Assembly (NCBI GenBank): GCA_903923395.1
Contig: CAIXXM010000112.1
Coordinates: 1 to 42,403, forward strand
Source of the DNA: an uncultured Acidobacteriia bacterium
GTDB lineage: Bacteria; Acidobacteriota; Terriglobia; Bryobacterales; Bryobacteraceae
Length of the DNA: 42,403 nucleotides
Reading direction: 5' to 3'
Shown here: positions 8,804-18,100 of the stretch, in pieces
Numbering within the stretch: the stretch's first letter is position 1
How the letters are laid out: each line of letters begins with the position of its first letter
The notes under the pieces: model-generated
What the model saw: only the letters and a program-made list of their open reading frames with translations
What the model was told of the DNA's origin: nothing
The model's database searches: none
Position numbers and translations under genes: made by a program

Positions 8804-8842
8804 ACAGAAAGAAAAGGGGCAGGAGAGCGAACTCCCCTGCCC
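8804..8842 (-). terminator. Intrinsic terminator of the TonB-receptor gene, UUCG loop
   Basis: Read on the minus strand just after the stop at 8866, GGGCAGGGGAG, TTCG, CTCTCCTGCCC forms an 11-bp stem with one G-T wobble and a UUCG tetraloop (8817-8842). It is followed by CCTTTTCTTTC. A GC-rich stem plus T-rich tail is a standard intrinsic terminator. Confidence 0.85.
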
Positions 8843-8865
8843 TATCTGATGGAACGAAGCGGTTA

Positions 8866-11800
8866 CTAGAACCGGTACACGCCGCCGAACTGCATGACGC
8901 GCGGAGTGCTCAGTGTGCTGTTGTACTTGCCGAACGTGCTGGAGGCGCCCAGGTTCAGGCTGACCGTGTTCACGTCAAAGCGGGTGGTGTTGGTGATGTT
9001 GAAGACTTCCGCGCGCAGCTGGAACTTGTGGCTTTCTTTCCAGGGCATGGTGAAGGTCTTGCTCATGCTCGAATCGATGTTGAAGATACCGTCGCCGCGC
9101 AGGGTGTTGCGGGAGCCGGTCTGTCCGGGCATCGTGAACGCGAAGTCATTGAACGCCGCCGTCGGGTTGGCAAACATGTAAACGCCGTTGCCCGTCTTCA
9201 CGGTGCCTGCAGTCAACGGAGCCAACTGCGTGCCGTAACCGGAGAGGTTCCAGTTGGTGGGCCAGAAGCCGCCGTTGCCGACCGAAATCGGGAAGCCGGA
9301 GCTCTGGCGGTAGATACCGCTCAACTGCCAGCCGCCGAGGATTGCGTCAACCACCTTGTTCGAGTTGCCGAGGAACTTCTTGCCCTTGCCGACCGGGAGT
9401 TCATAGATCGCGAACGCCGTCACGTTGTGGGTCAAGTCATAGTCGGAGACAGCGCGCATCTGGCCGGTGTTCCAGGGATTGATGATCTGGCCGGACGTGA
9501 TGCTGTCGCTTTCGCGGGTGGAGGAAAGGTCGATGGACCGGGAGTAAGTGTAGTTGAAGTCGAACTGGAAGCCATTCGCATAGCGCTTCCGCACGCTGAA
9601 CTGCGCCGCGTTATACGCACCGGAACCGCGGGAACGGAACACAGCGAGCGAAGAGTACTGCGCATTCCACTGCTGGTAAGCACCATACTTGCCGCAGGGG
9701 CTGCAACCGGGGCCGTCGATATCAAGCAGCACGGAAGTCGCATCCGGCTCCGTCATGTAGAACTGCTGGTAGATCGACTGCGTGGCCGAAAGGCTGCTGG
9801 TCGCATAACCGGGGTAGAAGTTTTCAAAGAACGGCTGCTTCGTGATGTTCTTCACGGGCACGCCGGCATTGACCTGCTGCATCATGAGGGTCGCAGCCTG
9901 GAAGTAAGTCTGACCGGAGGTCGGGTCTTTCAGGTTGGTCGGGATGGCAACGTCGTCACCAACAATGGAGTGGCGGGACATCTTGCCAACATAAGCGACC
10001 TGCACCATGTAACCGCCCTTGAGTTCCCGTTCAATCGAGAAGTTCAGGTTGATGGTGTAGGGAGCGCGCAGCTTGTCATCGAGGCTGCTCGCGATCGCCC
10101 AGATATTGGGCGCGGTCTGCGGGAAGCCACCGGCGGGAGCGGGAATCAGCAGGCCGGCGGGAAGCGACGTCGGGCCCGTGAAGCGGGGAGCCGTCAGAGC
10201 GCTGGCGTTGGCCGGATTGGTGAGAGCCGTGGAGAAGCCGAGAGCAGTGGCGTCCACCTGACGGATCAAGCTGGAACCGAACTGGTCAAAGTACATACCG
10301 GCACCCATGCGGATGGAGGTCTTGCCGGGGCCGCCGAAGATCTTGCCGAGCAGACCATCGCTGTTCTGCGGAGAGAACGCAAGGCCGAGGCGCGGCGAGA
10401 AATCCTTCTGGAAGGGATACAGGGGACGTCCACCGGGCTTGCTGGTGAGATCGAAGCTGATGGGCGTGATCTTGGACTGGGGAATGCCCTGGTCAGCCAG
10501 CGCGCCGCGCTGATTAAACCAGTCAGACAGCGGAATGTTGGTGGTGGTCTGGATGCCGTTGGCTTCGCTAAGCGCGGGGGTCAACGTCATACGCAGACCA
10601 GCGATTACCGTGAGACCGCGGGTGACTTTCCACGTGTCCTGGAAGTAGGTTTCGAAGCCCTTATCGAGGAACTTGCGGGCAATCGGCGTACCCTGGGGCA
10701 GCACGTTGCCGCTCTTGTCGTAGTTATATTTCGCGTCACCTTCTGAAATGATGCCGAGCATGTCGGTCATCAGGCGGGTGTAAAGCGTGCTGTTCTTTGC
10801 ATCCGGAACCAGCAGGTTGCTGGTGCCGCTGCTGCCCGTGCCCTGCAGCCACGAAGAGTTCATGTAACCGTCGCTGAAGGAGTTGGCAGAGTTCAAACGC
10901 GTGGCCGAAGTGAACCGCATGTTGGCACCGAACGCGAACGTATGGGCACCCTTGTTCCAGGTGAAGTCATCCGCAATGGTGTGGGTGGGAACAGTCGCCG
11001 TCAGAGGACGGGTCGTCGGGTAAAGGAAGTCAATGGAACGCAGCGTCACATACGGCGCGGACTGGATGCCAGTCTGGTCATACGCCTGACGGGTCAAGCC
11101 ATAACGCATGTTGCTGACCAGGTTGCTGGAGATGATCCAGGTATCGCCAACGGCGACGCCCTTCGCATTCTGGAGCAACAGCGAGGAACTTGCCTGGCCG
11201 GGGAACTGTGGCAGACCGGTGGTGGAGTGGTCATTCTGCAGGTTGCCGCGGGCGAACATGGTGTTCTTCGAGTTCAGAACATAGTCGATCTTGGTGACGT
11301 AAGTGACGTACTTGAGGGGCAGACCGCTGTTGAAGGTATAGCCGGAGGTGTTGAGACCGTCACCAACTGCCGATGTGTTCGGCGAAGGATACTGCTGCAG
11401 GAACTTCAGCACAGCCTGGTTCGGTCCGATGTGCAGCGGATCAGCCTGCGCGGCAATCTGCGCGGGCGTCAGCGTGCCGATGGTGCCGTTCGTGCGGACG
11501 TAAGTGAAAGTACCCTGGCGGAACAGATCATTGGGAACGATGCGGGTTGCGGAACCCTGCGAAGCATCGCGGCGCTGTTCATAGCTGCCGAAGATGAAGA
11601 GTTTGTCCTTCTTGATGGGACCGCCGGCGGTGCCGCCGAAGATGTTGCGGATCAGTGCGGGTCGTCCCACACCGGCCGCGTTATTGAAGAAGCTGTTCGC
11701 TTCCGTCAGTGTATTGCGGTTGTATTCAAAGAGCGAACCCTTGAGCTGGTTCGTACCGGACTTGGTCACGAGCGAAACCTGTGCACCGCCGGAACGGCCG

Positions 11801-12468
11801 CTGTCTGCGCCGCCGTTGGCAGTGGTCACGCGGAATTCCTGCACGGAATCGAGCGTCACGCGCAGCACGGAGGTGAAGGCCGCGTGCGCCTGCTGGTCGT
11901 TCACGTCGACGCCGTCCAGCGTTACGTTGCCCTGGTCCGCCTTCCCGCCATTGACGGCGCCGCTGCGGTAGTCATTGGTGGGAATGTAAGTCACACCGGG
12001 CTGCAGAGCGAGCAGACCGACGGGGTTGCGGGCTTCGAAGGGAAGTTCCGCGATGGGCTTTTCGCCGATGGCGTTACCGATTGTCGCGTCCGTGGTGTTG
12101 ATGGCGGCGGCTTCGGCGGAAACGGAGACGGAATCAGAGATGGCGCCGACTTGCAGCTTCAAATTTACCGTTGCAGGAGATGCGACCTGGAGCACCAGAC
12201 CATCCACGACTTCTGATTTGAAGCCAGTGGCTTTCGCTTCCAGCTTATAAGTGCCCGGAGCGAGTTGTGCAAAGACATATCTGCCTTGCGCATCCGTCTT
12301 TTCGGCACGCTTGGCATCATTGCTTTTGTTCACCAATTCGATAACGACGCCCGGGACAACGCTGCCGGATGGATCCGTTGCAACGCCGCTGAGACTCGTG
12401 AAACTTTGTGCGTAGAGACCGCTGGCAATCAGAGACGCCACTGCGGCCACGCGCATGAGATTGCGCAT
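8866..12468 (-). CDS. Oar-like TonB-dependent receptor with carboxypeptidase-regulatory domain
   Basis: A 1200-residue outer-membrane protein of the acidobacterial Oar-like type. After a signal peptide (MRNLMRVAAVASLIASGLYAQ) comes a carboxypeptidase-regulatory-like beta domain, residues about 22-115, with GVATDPSGSVVPGVVIELVN and GRYVFAQLAPGTYKLE. A plug-like region follows, with VNGGKADQGNVTLDGVDVNDQ and FRVTTANGGADSGRSGGAQV. The rest is a long beta-barrel rich in aromatic and asparagine residues, ending in an outer-membrane-type GGVYRF. Such proteins import or bind large substrates, often glycans or peptides, using TonB energy. A purine-rich GAAGGGGG ribosome site precedes the ATG. The gene is monocistronic, with its own promoter and terminator. 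Confidence 0.93.
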   Translation of the reverse strand: MRNLMRVAAVASLIASGLYAQSFTSLSGVATDPSGSVVPGVVIELVNKSNDAKRAEKTDAQGRYVFAQLAPGTYKLEAKATGFKSEVVDGLVLQVASPATVNLKLQVGAISDSVSVSAEAAAINTTDATIGNAIGEKPIAELPFEARNPVGLLALQPGVTYIPTNDYRSGAVNGGKADQGNVTLDGVDVNDQQAHAAFTSVLRVTLDSVQEFRVTTANGGADSGRSGGAQVSLVTKSGTNQLKGSLFEYNRNTLTEANSFFNNAAGVGRPALIRNIFGGTAGGPIKKDKLFIFGSYEQRRDASQGSATRIVPNDLFRQGTFTYVRTNGTIGTLTPAQIAAQADPLHIGPNQAVLKFLQQYPSPNTSAVGDGLNTSGYTFNSGLPLKYVTYVTKIDYVLNSKNTMFARGNLQNDHSTTGLPQFPGQASSSLLLQNAKGVAVGDTWIISSNLVSNMRYGLTRQAYDQTGIQSAPYVTLRSIDFLYPTTRPLTATVPTHTIADDFTWNKGAHTFAFGANMRFTSATRLNSANSFSDGYMNSSWLQGTGSSGTSNLLVPDAKNSTLYTRLMTDMLGIISEGDAKYNYDKSGNVLPQGTPIARKFLDKGFETYFQDTWKVTRGLTVIAGLRMTLTPALSEANGIQTTTNIPLSDWFNQRGALADQGIPQSKITPISFDLTSKPGGRPLYPFQKDFSPRLGLAFSPQNSDGLLGKIFGGPGKTSIRMGAGMYFDQFGSSLIRQVDATALGFSTALTNPANASALTAPRFTGPTSLPAGLLIPAPAGGFPQTAPNIWAIASSLDDKLRAPYTINLNFSIERELKGGYMVQVAYVGKMSRHSIVGDDVAIPTNLKDPTSGQTYFQAATLMMQQVNAGVPVKNITKQPFFENFYPGYATSSLSATQSIYQQFYMTEPDATSVLLDIDGPGCSPCGKYGAYQQWNAQYSSLAVFRSRGSGAYNAAQFSVRKRYANGFQFDFNYTYSRSIDLSSTRESDSITSGQIINPWNTGQMRAVSDYDLTHNVTAFAIYELPVGKGKKFLGNSNKVVDAILGGWQLSGIYRQSSGFPISVGNGGFWPTNWNLSGYGTQLAPLTAGTVKTGNGVYMFANPTAAFNDFAFTMPGQTGSRNTLRGDGIFNIDSSMSKTFTMPWKESHKFQLRAEVFNITNTTRFDVNTVSLNLGASSTFGKYNSTLSTPRVMQFGGVYRF

Positions 12469-12567
12469 GAAACCCCCTTCTTGAACTGTTTGGATTTTTT
12501 AAGACGCTTGATCCGGCACAGACAGGGTGGGCCGAGAGGAGAGACGGGGAAGCGTAGCTATTGTTGG

Positions 12568-12597
12568 AGTATGGGCAAACACAAGGGTGTTTGTCAA
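12568..12597 (-). promoter_or_regulatory. Sigma70-type promoter of the TonB-receptor gene with palindrome in the spacer
   Basis: On the minus strand TTGACA (complement of 12592-12597), an 18-base spacer and CATACT (complement of 12568-12573) form a good sigma70 promoter, about 100 bases before the start codon. The spacer region holds a perfect 7+4+7 palindrome, CAAACACAAGGGTGTTTG, at 12576-12593, a likely operator. Confidence 0.7.
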
Positions 12598-12614
12598 TAG
12601 ATTTTGAACATTCG

Positions 12615-12631
12615 TTTTACGGACAGTAAAA
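12615..12631. promoter_or_regulatory. Second palindrome upstream of the TonB-receptor promoter
   Basis: TTTTACGGACAGTAAAA is a perfect 6+5+6 inverted repeat whose near edge lies 17 bases upstream of the -35 box and which abuts the prmA stop codon. Position and symmetry fit a regulator site. There is no T-run suggesting a terminator for prmA, although that remains possible. Confidence 0.45.
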
Positions 12632-13456
12632 TTAAAGTTTTTCTTTATTTACAACACTTTGGATTTCCATAGCGCGCCAGGAGTTCAATCCAAATTCCCG
12701 TAGATTCACCGCGCCAGCCGCTAGCAGTGCTTTCGAAACTTCCGGAATATCCTGCGCCTCGAAGCCGCTGAGAATGGCCGTACCGCCTGGTTTCAAGATC
12801 CGCACCCACTCCGGTGCCAGATCTGCGATCCAGGCCGGGGAAATATTTGCCAGCAGCAGATCCGCAGATGCCGTGGGCACCTCTTCCGCGGAACCCAGCA
12901 CTGCACGGAGGGCGATGCCCGCGCGTTCGAAGTTCTCATTCGCCGTGGTCACTGCTTCGGGGTCGTTGTCGCACGCGAAAACGGAACCAGCACCCAGCTT
13001 GAACGCCGCTTCGGCCAGAATCCCGGAACCACAGCCCACGTCGGCGACGGAGCAACCCGGCGTCACCAGCCGGTCCACGGCTTCGAGACACAGCCGCGTG
13101 GTTTCATGCGCACCAGTGCCAAAGGCGAGGCCGGCGTTGATCACAATGCAGATGCGCCCCTCCGGAGTGGGGTCATTGCGCCACTCCGGAATGACGAAGA
13201 TCCGTTCCCCGAAAGTCATGGGATGCAGATGTTCGCGCGCGAAGGCAACCCAGTCACGGGTGTCAGCGGGTTCGGCCTTGCCGCCGAAACGCGATACCAA
13301 ATCCTCCGCCAGGGAATCATCATCAAAGAAAGCGCGGATGCGCGCGGTCTCCGGGCGGTCCTCGAGTTCGACGATGCCGTTCGAGCCCGCCTCCCAAAGG
13401 TCAGCGATGAGAATATCTTTGGCGTCTTGCTTGCAGTCGAGGTCGATTGAGAACAT
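12632..13456 (-). CDS. prmA: Ribosomal protein L11 methyltransferase-like protein PrmA
   Basis: A 274-residue SAM-dependent methyltransferase expected to trimethylate ribosomal protein L11. The N-terminal substrate-recognition domain spans residues about 1-60. The PrmA signature AFGTGAHETT (111-120) and SAM motif I VADVGCGSGILAEAA (137-151) are clear. The later LLANISPAWIADL segment is the family N-I-x motif region (usual form NILANPL). Length is slightly below the typical 290. The gene lies head-to-head with a DapA-like gene with only 9 bases between start codons, so each promoter must lie inside the other gene or overlap it. No strong ribosome site is seen upstream. Confidence 0.9.
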   Translation of the reverse strand: MFSIDLDCKQDAKDILIADLWEAGSNGIVELEDRPETARIRAFFDDDSLAEDLVSRFGGKAEPADTRDWVAFAREHLHPMTFGERIFVIPEWRNDPTPEGRICIVINAGLAFGTGAHETTRLCLEAVDRLVTPGCSVADVGCGSGILAEAAFKLGAGSVFACDNDPEAVTTANENFERAGIALRAVLGSAEEVPTASADLLLANISPAWIADLAPEWVRILKPGGTAILSGFEAQDIPEVSKALLAAGAVNLREFGLNSWRAMEIQSVVNKEKL

Positions 13457-13465
13457 GGGAATTCG

Positions 13466-14353
13466 ATGAAACTACAGGGAATGTTTGCGGCGGCCGCGAC
13501 GCCGTATGATCACACCGGCGCCATCTACACAGCCAAGGTACAGCATAACGTTGAGAAGTGGTTCCGGACCGCACTGTCCGGAATTCTGCTCGGCTCACCG
13601 GCCGGGGAAGGCGTCCTGATGGACCCCGCGGAACGCGAAATCCTCTGGAAACTCGCCATCCCGCACGTCCCCCAGGGCAAGCTGGCACTGGCCGACGTCA
13701 CAGCCGAGGGCGTGCTGCCCGCCATCAAACTGGCACAGGCTGCCGCTGCCGCAGGCGCGCACGCCGTGGTCAGCCTCTCGCCGCACCAATACCGCAACAT
13801 GATGTACGGCCCGGAAGCCCAGATGCTCTTCTTCCGCGGACTGGCGGACCGTTCGCCCATCCCCGTCATCATCCACAATGCCCCCCTCTGGACGGGCGTG
13901 GATCTGCTGCCCGAAACCATCGCGCGCCTCGCGGAACACCCGAACATCGCCGGCGTCATCGAATCCGGCACTCCCGGCGGACGCATCGCCGCTCTGCGCT
14001 CTCTGGTGCCGAAGGACTTCGCCGTTCTCGCCGGTACCGAAGCACAGGTCTGGGATGCGCTGAAAACAGGGGCAAATGGCGCAGTTCTGGCGCTGGCCTC
14101 CGCAGTGCCGTATGCGACGGTGGCCATCTGGGAAGCGTTCCGCACGCGCGAGGAAGAAGCCGGCCTCGATTGGCAGCAGCGCATCACGCACCCCGCCATT
14201 CTCGTCACCGACATGTACGGCGTGCCGGGCCTGAAACATGCCATGGACCTGAACGGCTATTACGGCGGCCCGCCCCGGATGCCGCTTTCGCCCGTGAGCC
14301 CCGAAGCAAGGCAGGAGATTGAAGACGCGTTCCAGATCTTCCGCGGCTGCTAA
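13466..14353 (+). CDS. DapA/NanA-superfamily protein lacking the catalytic Tyr and Lys
   Basis: A 295-residue TIM-barrel protein that aligns end to end with dihydrodipicolinate synthase, for example TGVDLLPETIARLAEHPNIAGV against the E. coli [22 protein letters not shown] segment. The Schiff-base lysine in the usual GIKEA block is isoleucine here (GVIES, I165, codon 13958-13960). The catalytic tyrosine of the YNVP block is histidine (HNAP, H137). The GTTGE substrate loop is altered to GSPAGE. It is therefore unlikely to be an active class I aldolase or DapA. It could be a pseudoenzyme, a sensor or an enzyme with different chemistry. Family membership is certain; function is unknown. Confidence 0.85.
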   Translation: MKLQGMFAAAATPYDHTGAIYTAKVQHNVEKWFRTALSGILLGSPAGEGVLMDPAEREILWKLAIPHVPQGKLALADVTAEGVLPAIKLAQAAAAAGAHAVVSLSPHQYRNMMYGPEAQMLFFRGLADRSPIPVIIHNAPLWTGVDLLPETIARLAEHPNIAGVIESGTPGGRIAALRSLVPKDFAVLAGTEAQVWDALKTGANGAVLALASAVPYATVAIWEAFRTREEEAGLDWQQRITHPAILVTDMYGVPGLKHAMDLNGYYGGPPRMPLSPVSPEARQEIEDAFQIFRGC

Positions 14354-14407
14354 GGGCGCTCAACTCAAAAAATTCTGATAAAGTGTGGGCTCAGGAACTT
14401 CAATACC

Positions 14408-15166
14408 ATGATCAGAACCCCGCTCGCACCGCGATCCTGGCTTCCGCTCCTCGGCATTTTATTTTCTTCCTGCCTTTGCGGCGCGGGCTTTGAGGTTCGC
14501 GTCCAGATACAGGACCCCAAAGGCAAGGAATTGGCGGAGCCCGGCCGCCTTCTTTGCACCGAATGGTATCCAAAGATCAACGCGCTCCTCTTCGGCCCGG
14601 GTACCGAGCTGCCATTCCAGGAAGTGACTCTGGTCTTCGAAGACTCCATCGTCTCCAATTCCGGGCAGCAACACACGGTTGTACCGGCCTACACCAGCGG
14701 AAACAAAATTCACGTGAACTCTGCATACGTTTCGGAGCTGCACAAGCAACTCCCGGCCGACTACAGCGGGATGATGATTCACGAACTCACGCACGTCAAC
14801 CAGCACTATGGCAACAATAGCGGCGCGGGATGGCTGGTGGAAGGGATCGCCGACTATGTCCGGCACAAGTATTTCGAAAAAGATATCGAACCCCGGCTGC
14901 CTTTGAACAGCAACGGGGAACTGCCAGGCGACAGCGACAAGAATTCCTTCGCCACCGAAGGCTACCGGCGCGGCTACACCATTACGGGCCCTTTTCTCTA
15001 CTGGCTCGAACTTCGGAAAAACAAAGAGATCGTTGGCATTCTGAACAGAGCGCTGCGGGAAAGCCGGTATTCAGACAAGCTGTTCCAGGAGCAATGCGGC
15101 TTTTCCCTTGGCGTACTCTGGCAGGAATTCGTGACGCAAAGCAAACCGGGGAGGGCTCTACCCTAA
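14408..15166 (+). CDS. Secreted basic secretory protein (BSP) family metallopeptidase
   Basis: A 252-residue exported protein with signal peptide LPLLGILFSSCLCGAG. The zinc-peptidase motif HELTH lies at residues 125-129 (MMIHELTHVNQHYG), followed by WLVEGIADYVR with the downstream glutamate, as in the basic secretory protein family (PF04450-like). The C-terminal KLFQEQCGFSLGVLWQEF segment also suits the family. It probably degrades peptides or proteins outside the cytoplasm. A cysteine at 22 or 24 leaves a lipoprotein possible but without a convincing lipobox. The last bases overlap the stop of the opposing glycosyltransferase gene by 4 bases. Confidence 0.8.
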   Translation: MIRTPLAPRSWLPLLGILFSSCLCGAGFEVRVQIQDPKGKELAEPGRLLCTEWYPKINALLFGPGTELPFQEVTLVFEDSIVSNSGQQHTVVPAYTSGNKIHVNSAYVSELHKQLPADYSGMMIHELTHVNQHYGNNSGAGWLVEGIADYVRHKYFEKDIEPRLPLNSNGELPGDSDKNSFATEGYRRGYTITGPFLYWLELRKNKEIVGILNRALRESRYSDKLFQEQCGFSLGVLWQEFVTQSKPGRALP

Positions 15167-18100
15167 CTCACAGCCGGGTAAGTCCCCAAGGCCTCGCGCG
15201 CGATTGCATCCCAGCCGAACCGTTCTTCCGCCGTTCGCCGCGCGCTTGCGGCCATGGCTTCCCGCCCCTGGCTATCCGTGAGCAGCCGCGTGACCGCAGC
15301 CGCGAAACCGTTGTCCAGCTCGCGGATTTCGAGTTCCACGCCATCCGTGAGCTCGAGCCCCACACAGCCAACCGGCGTGCTAACCGACGCGCGCCCGCAG
15401 GCCATCGCCTCCATCAGCTTGATATTCGTACCCGCCGAAACAGGCAGCGGGATCGCCACCACATCAGCGTCGCGGTAGGCGGGGCGCACATCCTCCACAA
15501 AACCATCGAGCAGAATGCGGGGGTCGTTCTGCAGCAGTGCGCTCTTCCCGGCCAACCCCGCCCAGCGCTCATGGTTGGAACCTGCGATAACGTGCAATTC
15601 AGCGCTGGGAACGGCCTTCCAGACTTCCGGCATGATGGAGTTCCGCAGGGCTTCAAACGCCAGCAGGTTGGGCAGGTGGCGGAACGAACCCACGAACAGA
15701 ACGCGGGGGGCTGCCGCCTGTTTCTGTTGCGGCTGGAAGCGTTCCAGGTCCACACCATTGGGCACAGCGAACGTGTGTTCCGCGCGGCCACCGTTCTGCA
15801 GAATGACCTCGCGATCATGGCCGGACATGGCCCAGGTGCAATCCGCATCGGCCAGTGCCTGGCGCTCAAACGCTAGCCAGCGCTCATATTCCGCTTTGTC
15901 TTCCGCACCGCGCTTCGTTTCCCAGATCTGGCGGTAGAGCGTGAAGGTCACATCATGTTCCACCAGCAGCACCGGTACGCCGGGAGCGCAATCACGGTAC
16001 TCCGCCATTTGCGTGTACTCAATCTGGAGCAGTTCGATGTTGAGGCTTCCGCAGAGGTGCTTCACCAGGGCCCGCATGGCGGAGTTGCGGTAGCCGGGAA
16101 TCTGCTTCGGCAACGAGGGATCGCGGTACTTCTCGTCGTTATCCACCACATAAACTTCGCGGAAGACTTCATGCAGACGGTCATAGTGCATGACGTCGTC
16201 TTTCTCGCGGAAACACGCCAGCACGAAATCAATCTCATGCGCCATGGACCGGCACATGTTGAAGATGCGCACCGCGCCGCCATGCGAAAGCGGGAACGGC
16301 AGATAAGGCGACAAAACCAGCACGCGCGGCTTGCCACGGAAGGGCTTGCGGTGCTCCAGCGAGGTCATGATGTTGCCCCGCCCCAGATCCACATGCAACG
16401 GCGCCAAATCACAGAGCGCCGGACGCCCTGGCAGCGGTTTTTCGAGCAGCAAGCGGACAAATTCCGCATGCTCGAGCGGCACATCTGCTTCCTGACTGAC
16501 AGGCTGTTGACCGCCGATCGTGTACGAATGCCAACCCGCCGCTGCCGCCTGCCAATGCAGCAGCATGTAAGCAGAACCGGCTGAGAGAACCGCAGGCAGA
16601 CCAAATTCCGTCAGCGCATCCCGCCGGAAGGCAATCAGAGTGGAGTAAGGCGACTGTGTTCGCGTGAGTTCACCGGGCTGCAGTTTGCGGAACGGGAACT
16701 TTGCCACCAGTTTCTTGCGCCAGTCTGTATGTTCGGTTTGCAGTGCCACGGAGAAGGTCTGCGGCAATTCGAAAATCTTGAGCAACTGGGCAACATCCGC
16801 AGTTTCGCCGTGCTGGCGGAAGACGATGATCTGGGCCTTTGGCAACTCTTGCACGCGCCATTTGCGGCCGTCCAGACAGACCTCTGCAAAGGTGATGTCT
16901 TGCGGCAGGGCGGGGATATCCAGACGCAAGGCTTTAGTACCGCGCAGACGGTCAAAGACAAAGCGCGAAATTGCTGTGTGGAACTGGCCTACGAAAGCGA
17001 ACAGAAACAGCCCCAGAGCGCGGGTGAAATCGCGAATTGGCACCCAGGCTGCAAGTGCGGCACCGCTTGCGTACTCGCCGGTCATGATGCAGAGGTCCAC
17101 CACTTTGTCACGAAGGCGGCGCATGCCGTGGGACAGCAGATACGGCGTCTTCGAGAAGATGTCACCAGTCTCATTGATGGCGTTCACGCGGAAGGGCGGG
17201 CGGAAGAAGGCGCCGAGCTTGAACCAGAGATGGCCTTTTTCACCAGTCCAGGAGACGAGGGTGAGAGCGGCCCAGCGGTCGCGCAGAATTTGTTTCGCCT
17301 GCTGGGGTGTGATGCCCGATTCGAAGCGGTGATAGCCTTCCACCGGTTCACAGGCTTCCAGGCAAAGGCACCAGAAGGGATAGTCGGTCTTGCCAAACTT
17401 TTCCGAACGGAAATATTCCATGGCGACCACCGCAGATTCCCTGCGTATGGCAAGCACCACAATCGTCTTCGGCCGGCCTCCTGTGATCAGCCGTTGCAAC
17501 CCCACCAGCGCCACCCCTTTCAACTCCGGTATCCAGAGGATCCCGGTCCGCACCACCTGATAGCAATAATTGGCCTTCTGCGCCAAGGTCCTGCCAAGCC
17601 ACTGCGCGGCAGCCACACACCACTCCGCGCGCGCCGCGTTCCAGCGGCCGATGCAGTTCAGTGCTGCCCAGCACCATTCTGCCTTATTGATCACTGCACG
17701 TGCCAGAAACCCTGACCATGCAATCAGCCATTCCCCGGTGTTCTTGACACGCGCCCTGAGCCATAGCAACACCAGCTCCCGAACGTCCAGCGTTTCGCGC
17801 AACCGCCGTAGAAGGTGGCGCGCAATCATGTCCAATCTCGAAAAAGCACCACCTGCCTCATTCAAGACCAGCATCCGGAATGGCGGCACCAACAAGGGAA
17901 GAGCCTTCAAGAAGTGGTGGCGGGGGCTGCCGGTCCAGAAAACAATCATAAGTGCGGGCCAGACCATGCGCAGTTCCCGCCATACGGCCCGCATAGAACG
18001 GTGATGCAGGACACGGTCGAAACCCTCTAACTCCCCGGATTCGAACCCCGGGCAGATGCACCACTTTGGAAATTCCCCGGTGACATGGGGAGATGCCTTG

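Noticed and set aside
8659-10746. Plus-strand open frame of 695 codons opposite the TonB-receptor gene
   Set aside because: It is antisense to a clearly recognised 1200-residue receptor, shows repetitive V/G/R/A composition and has no family similarity; it results from codon bias of the true gene.
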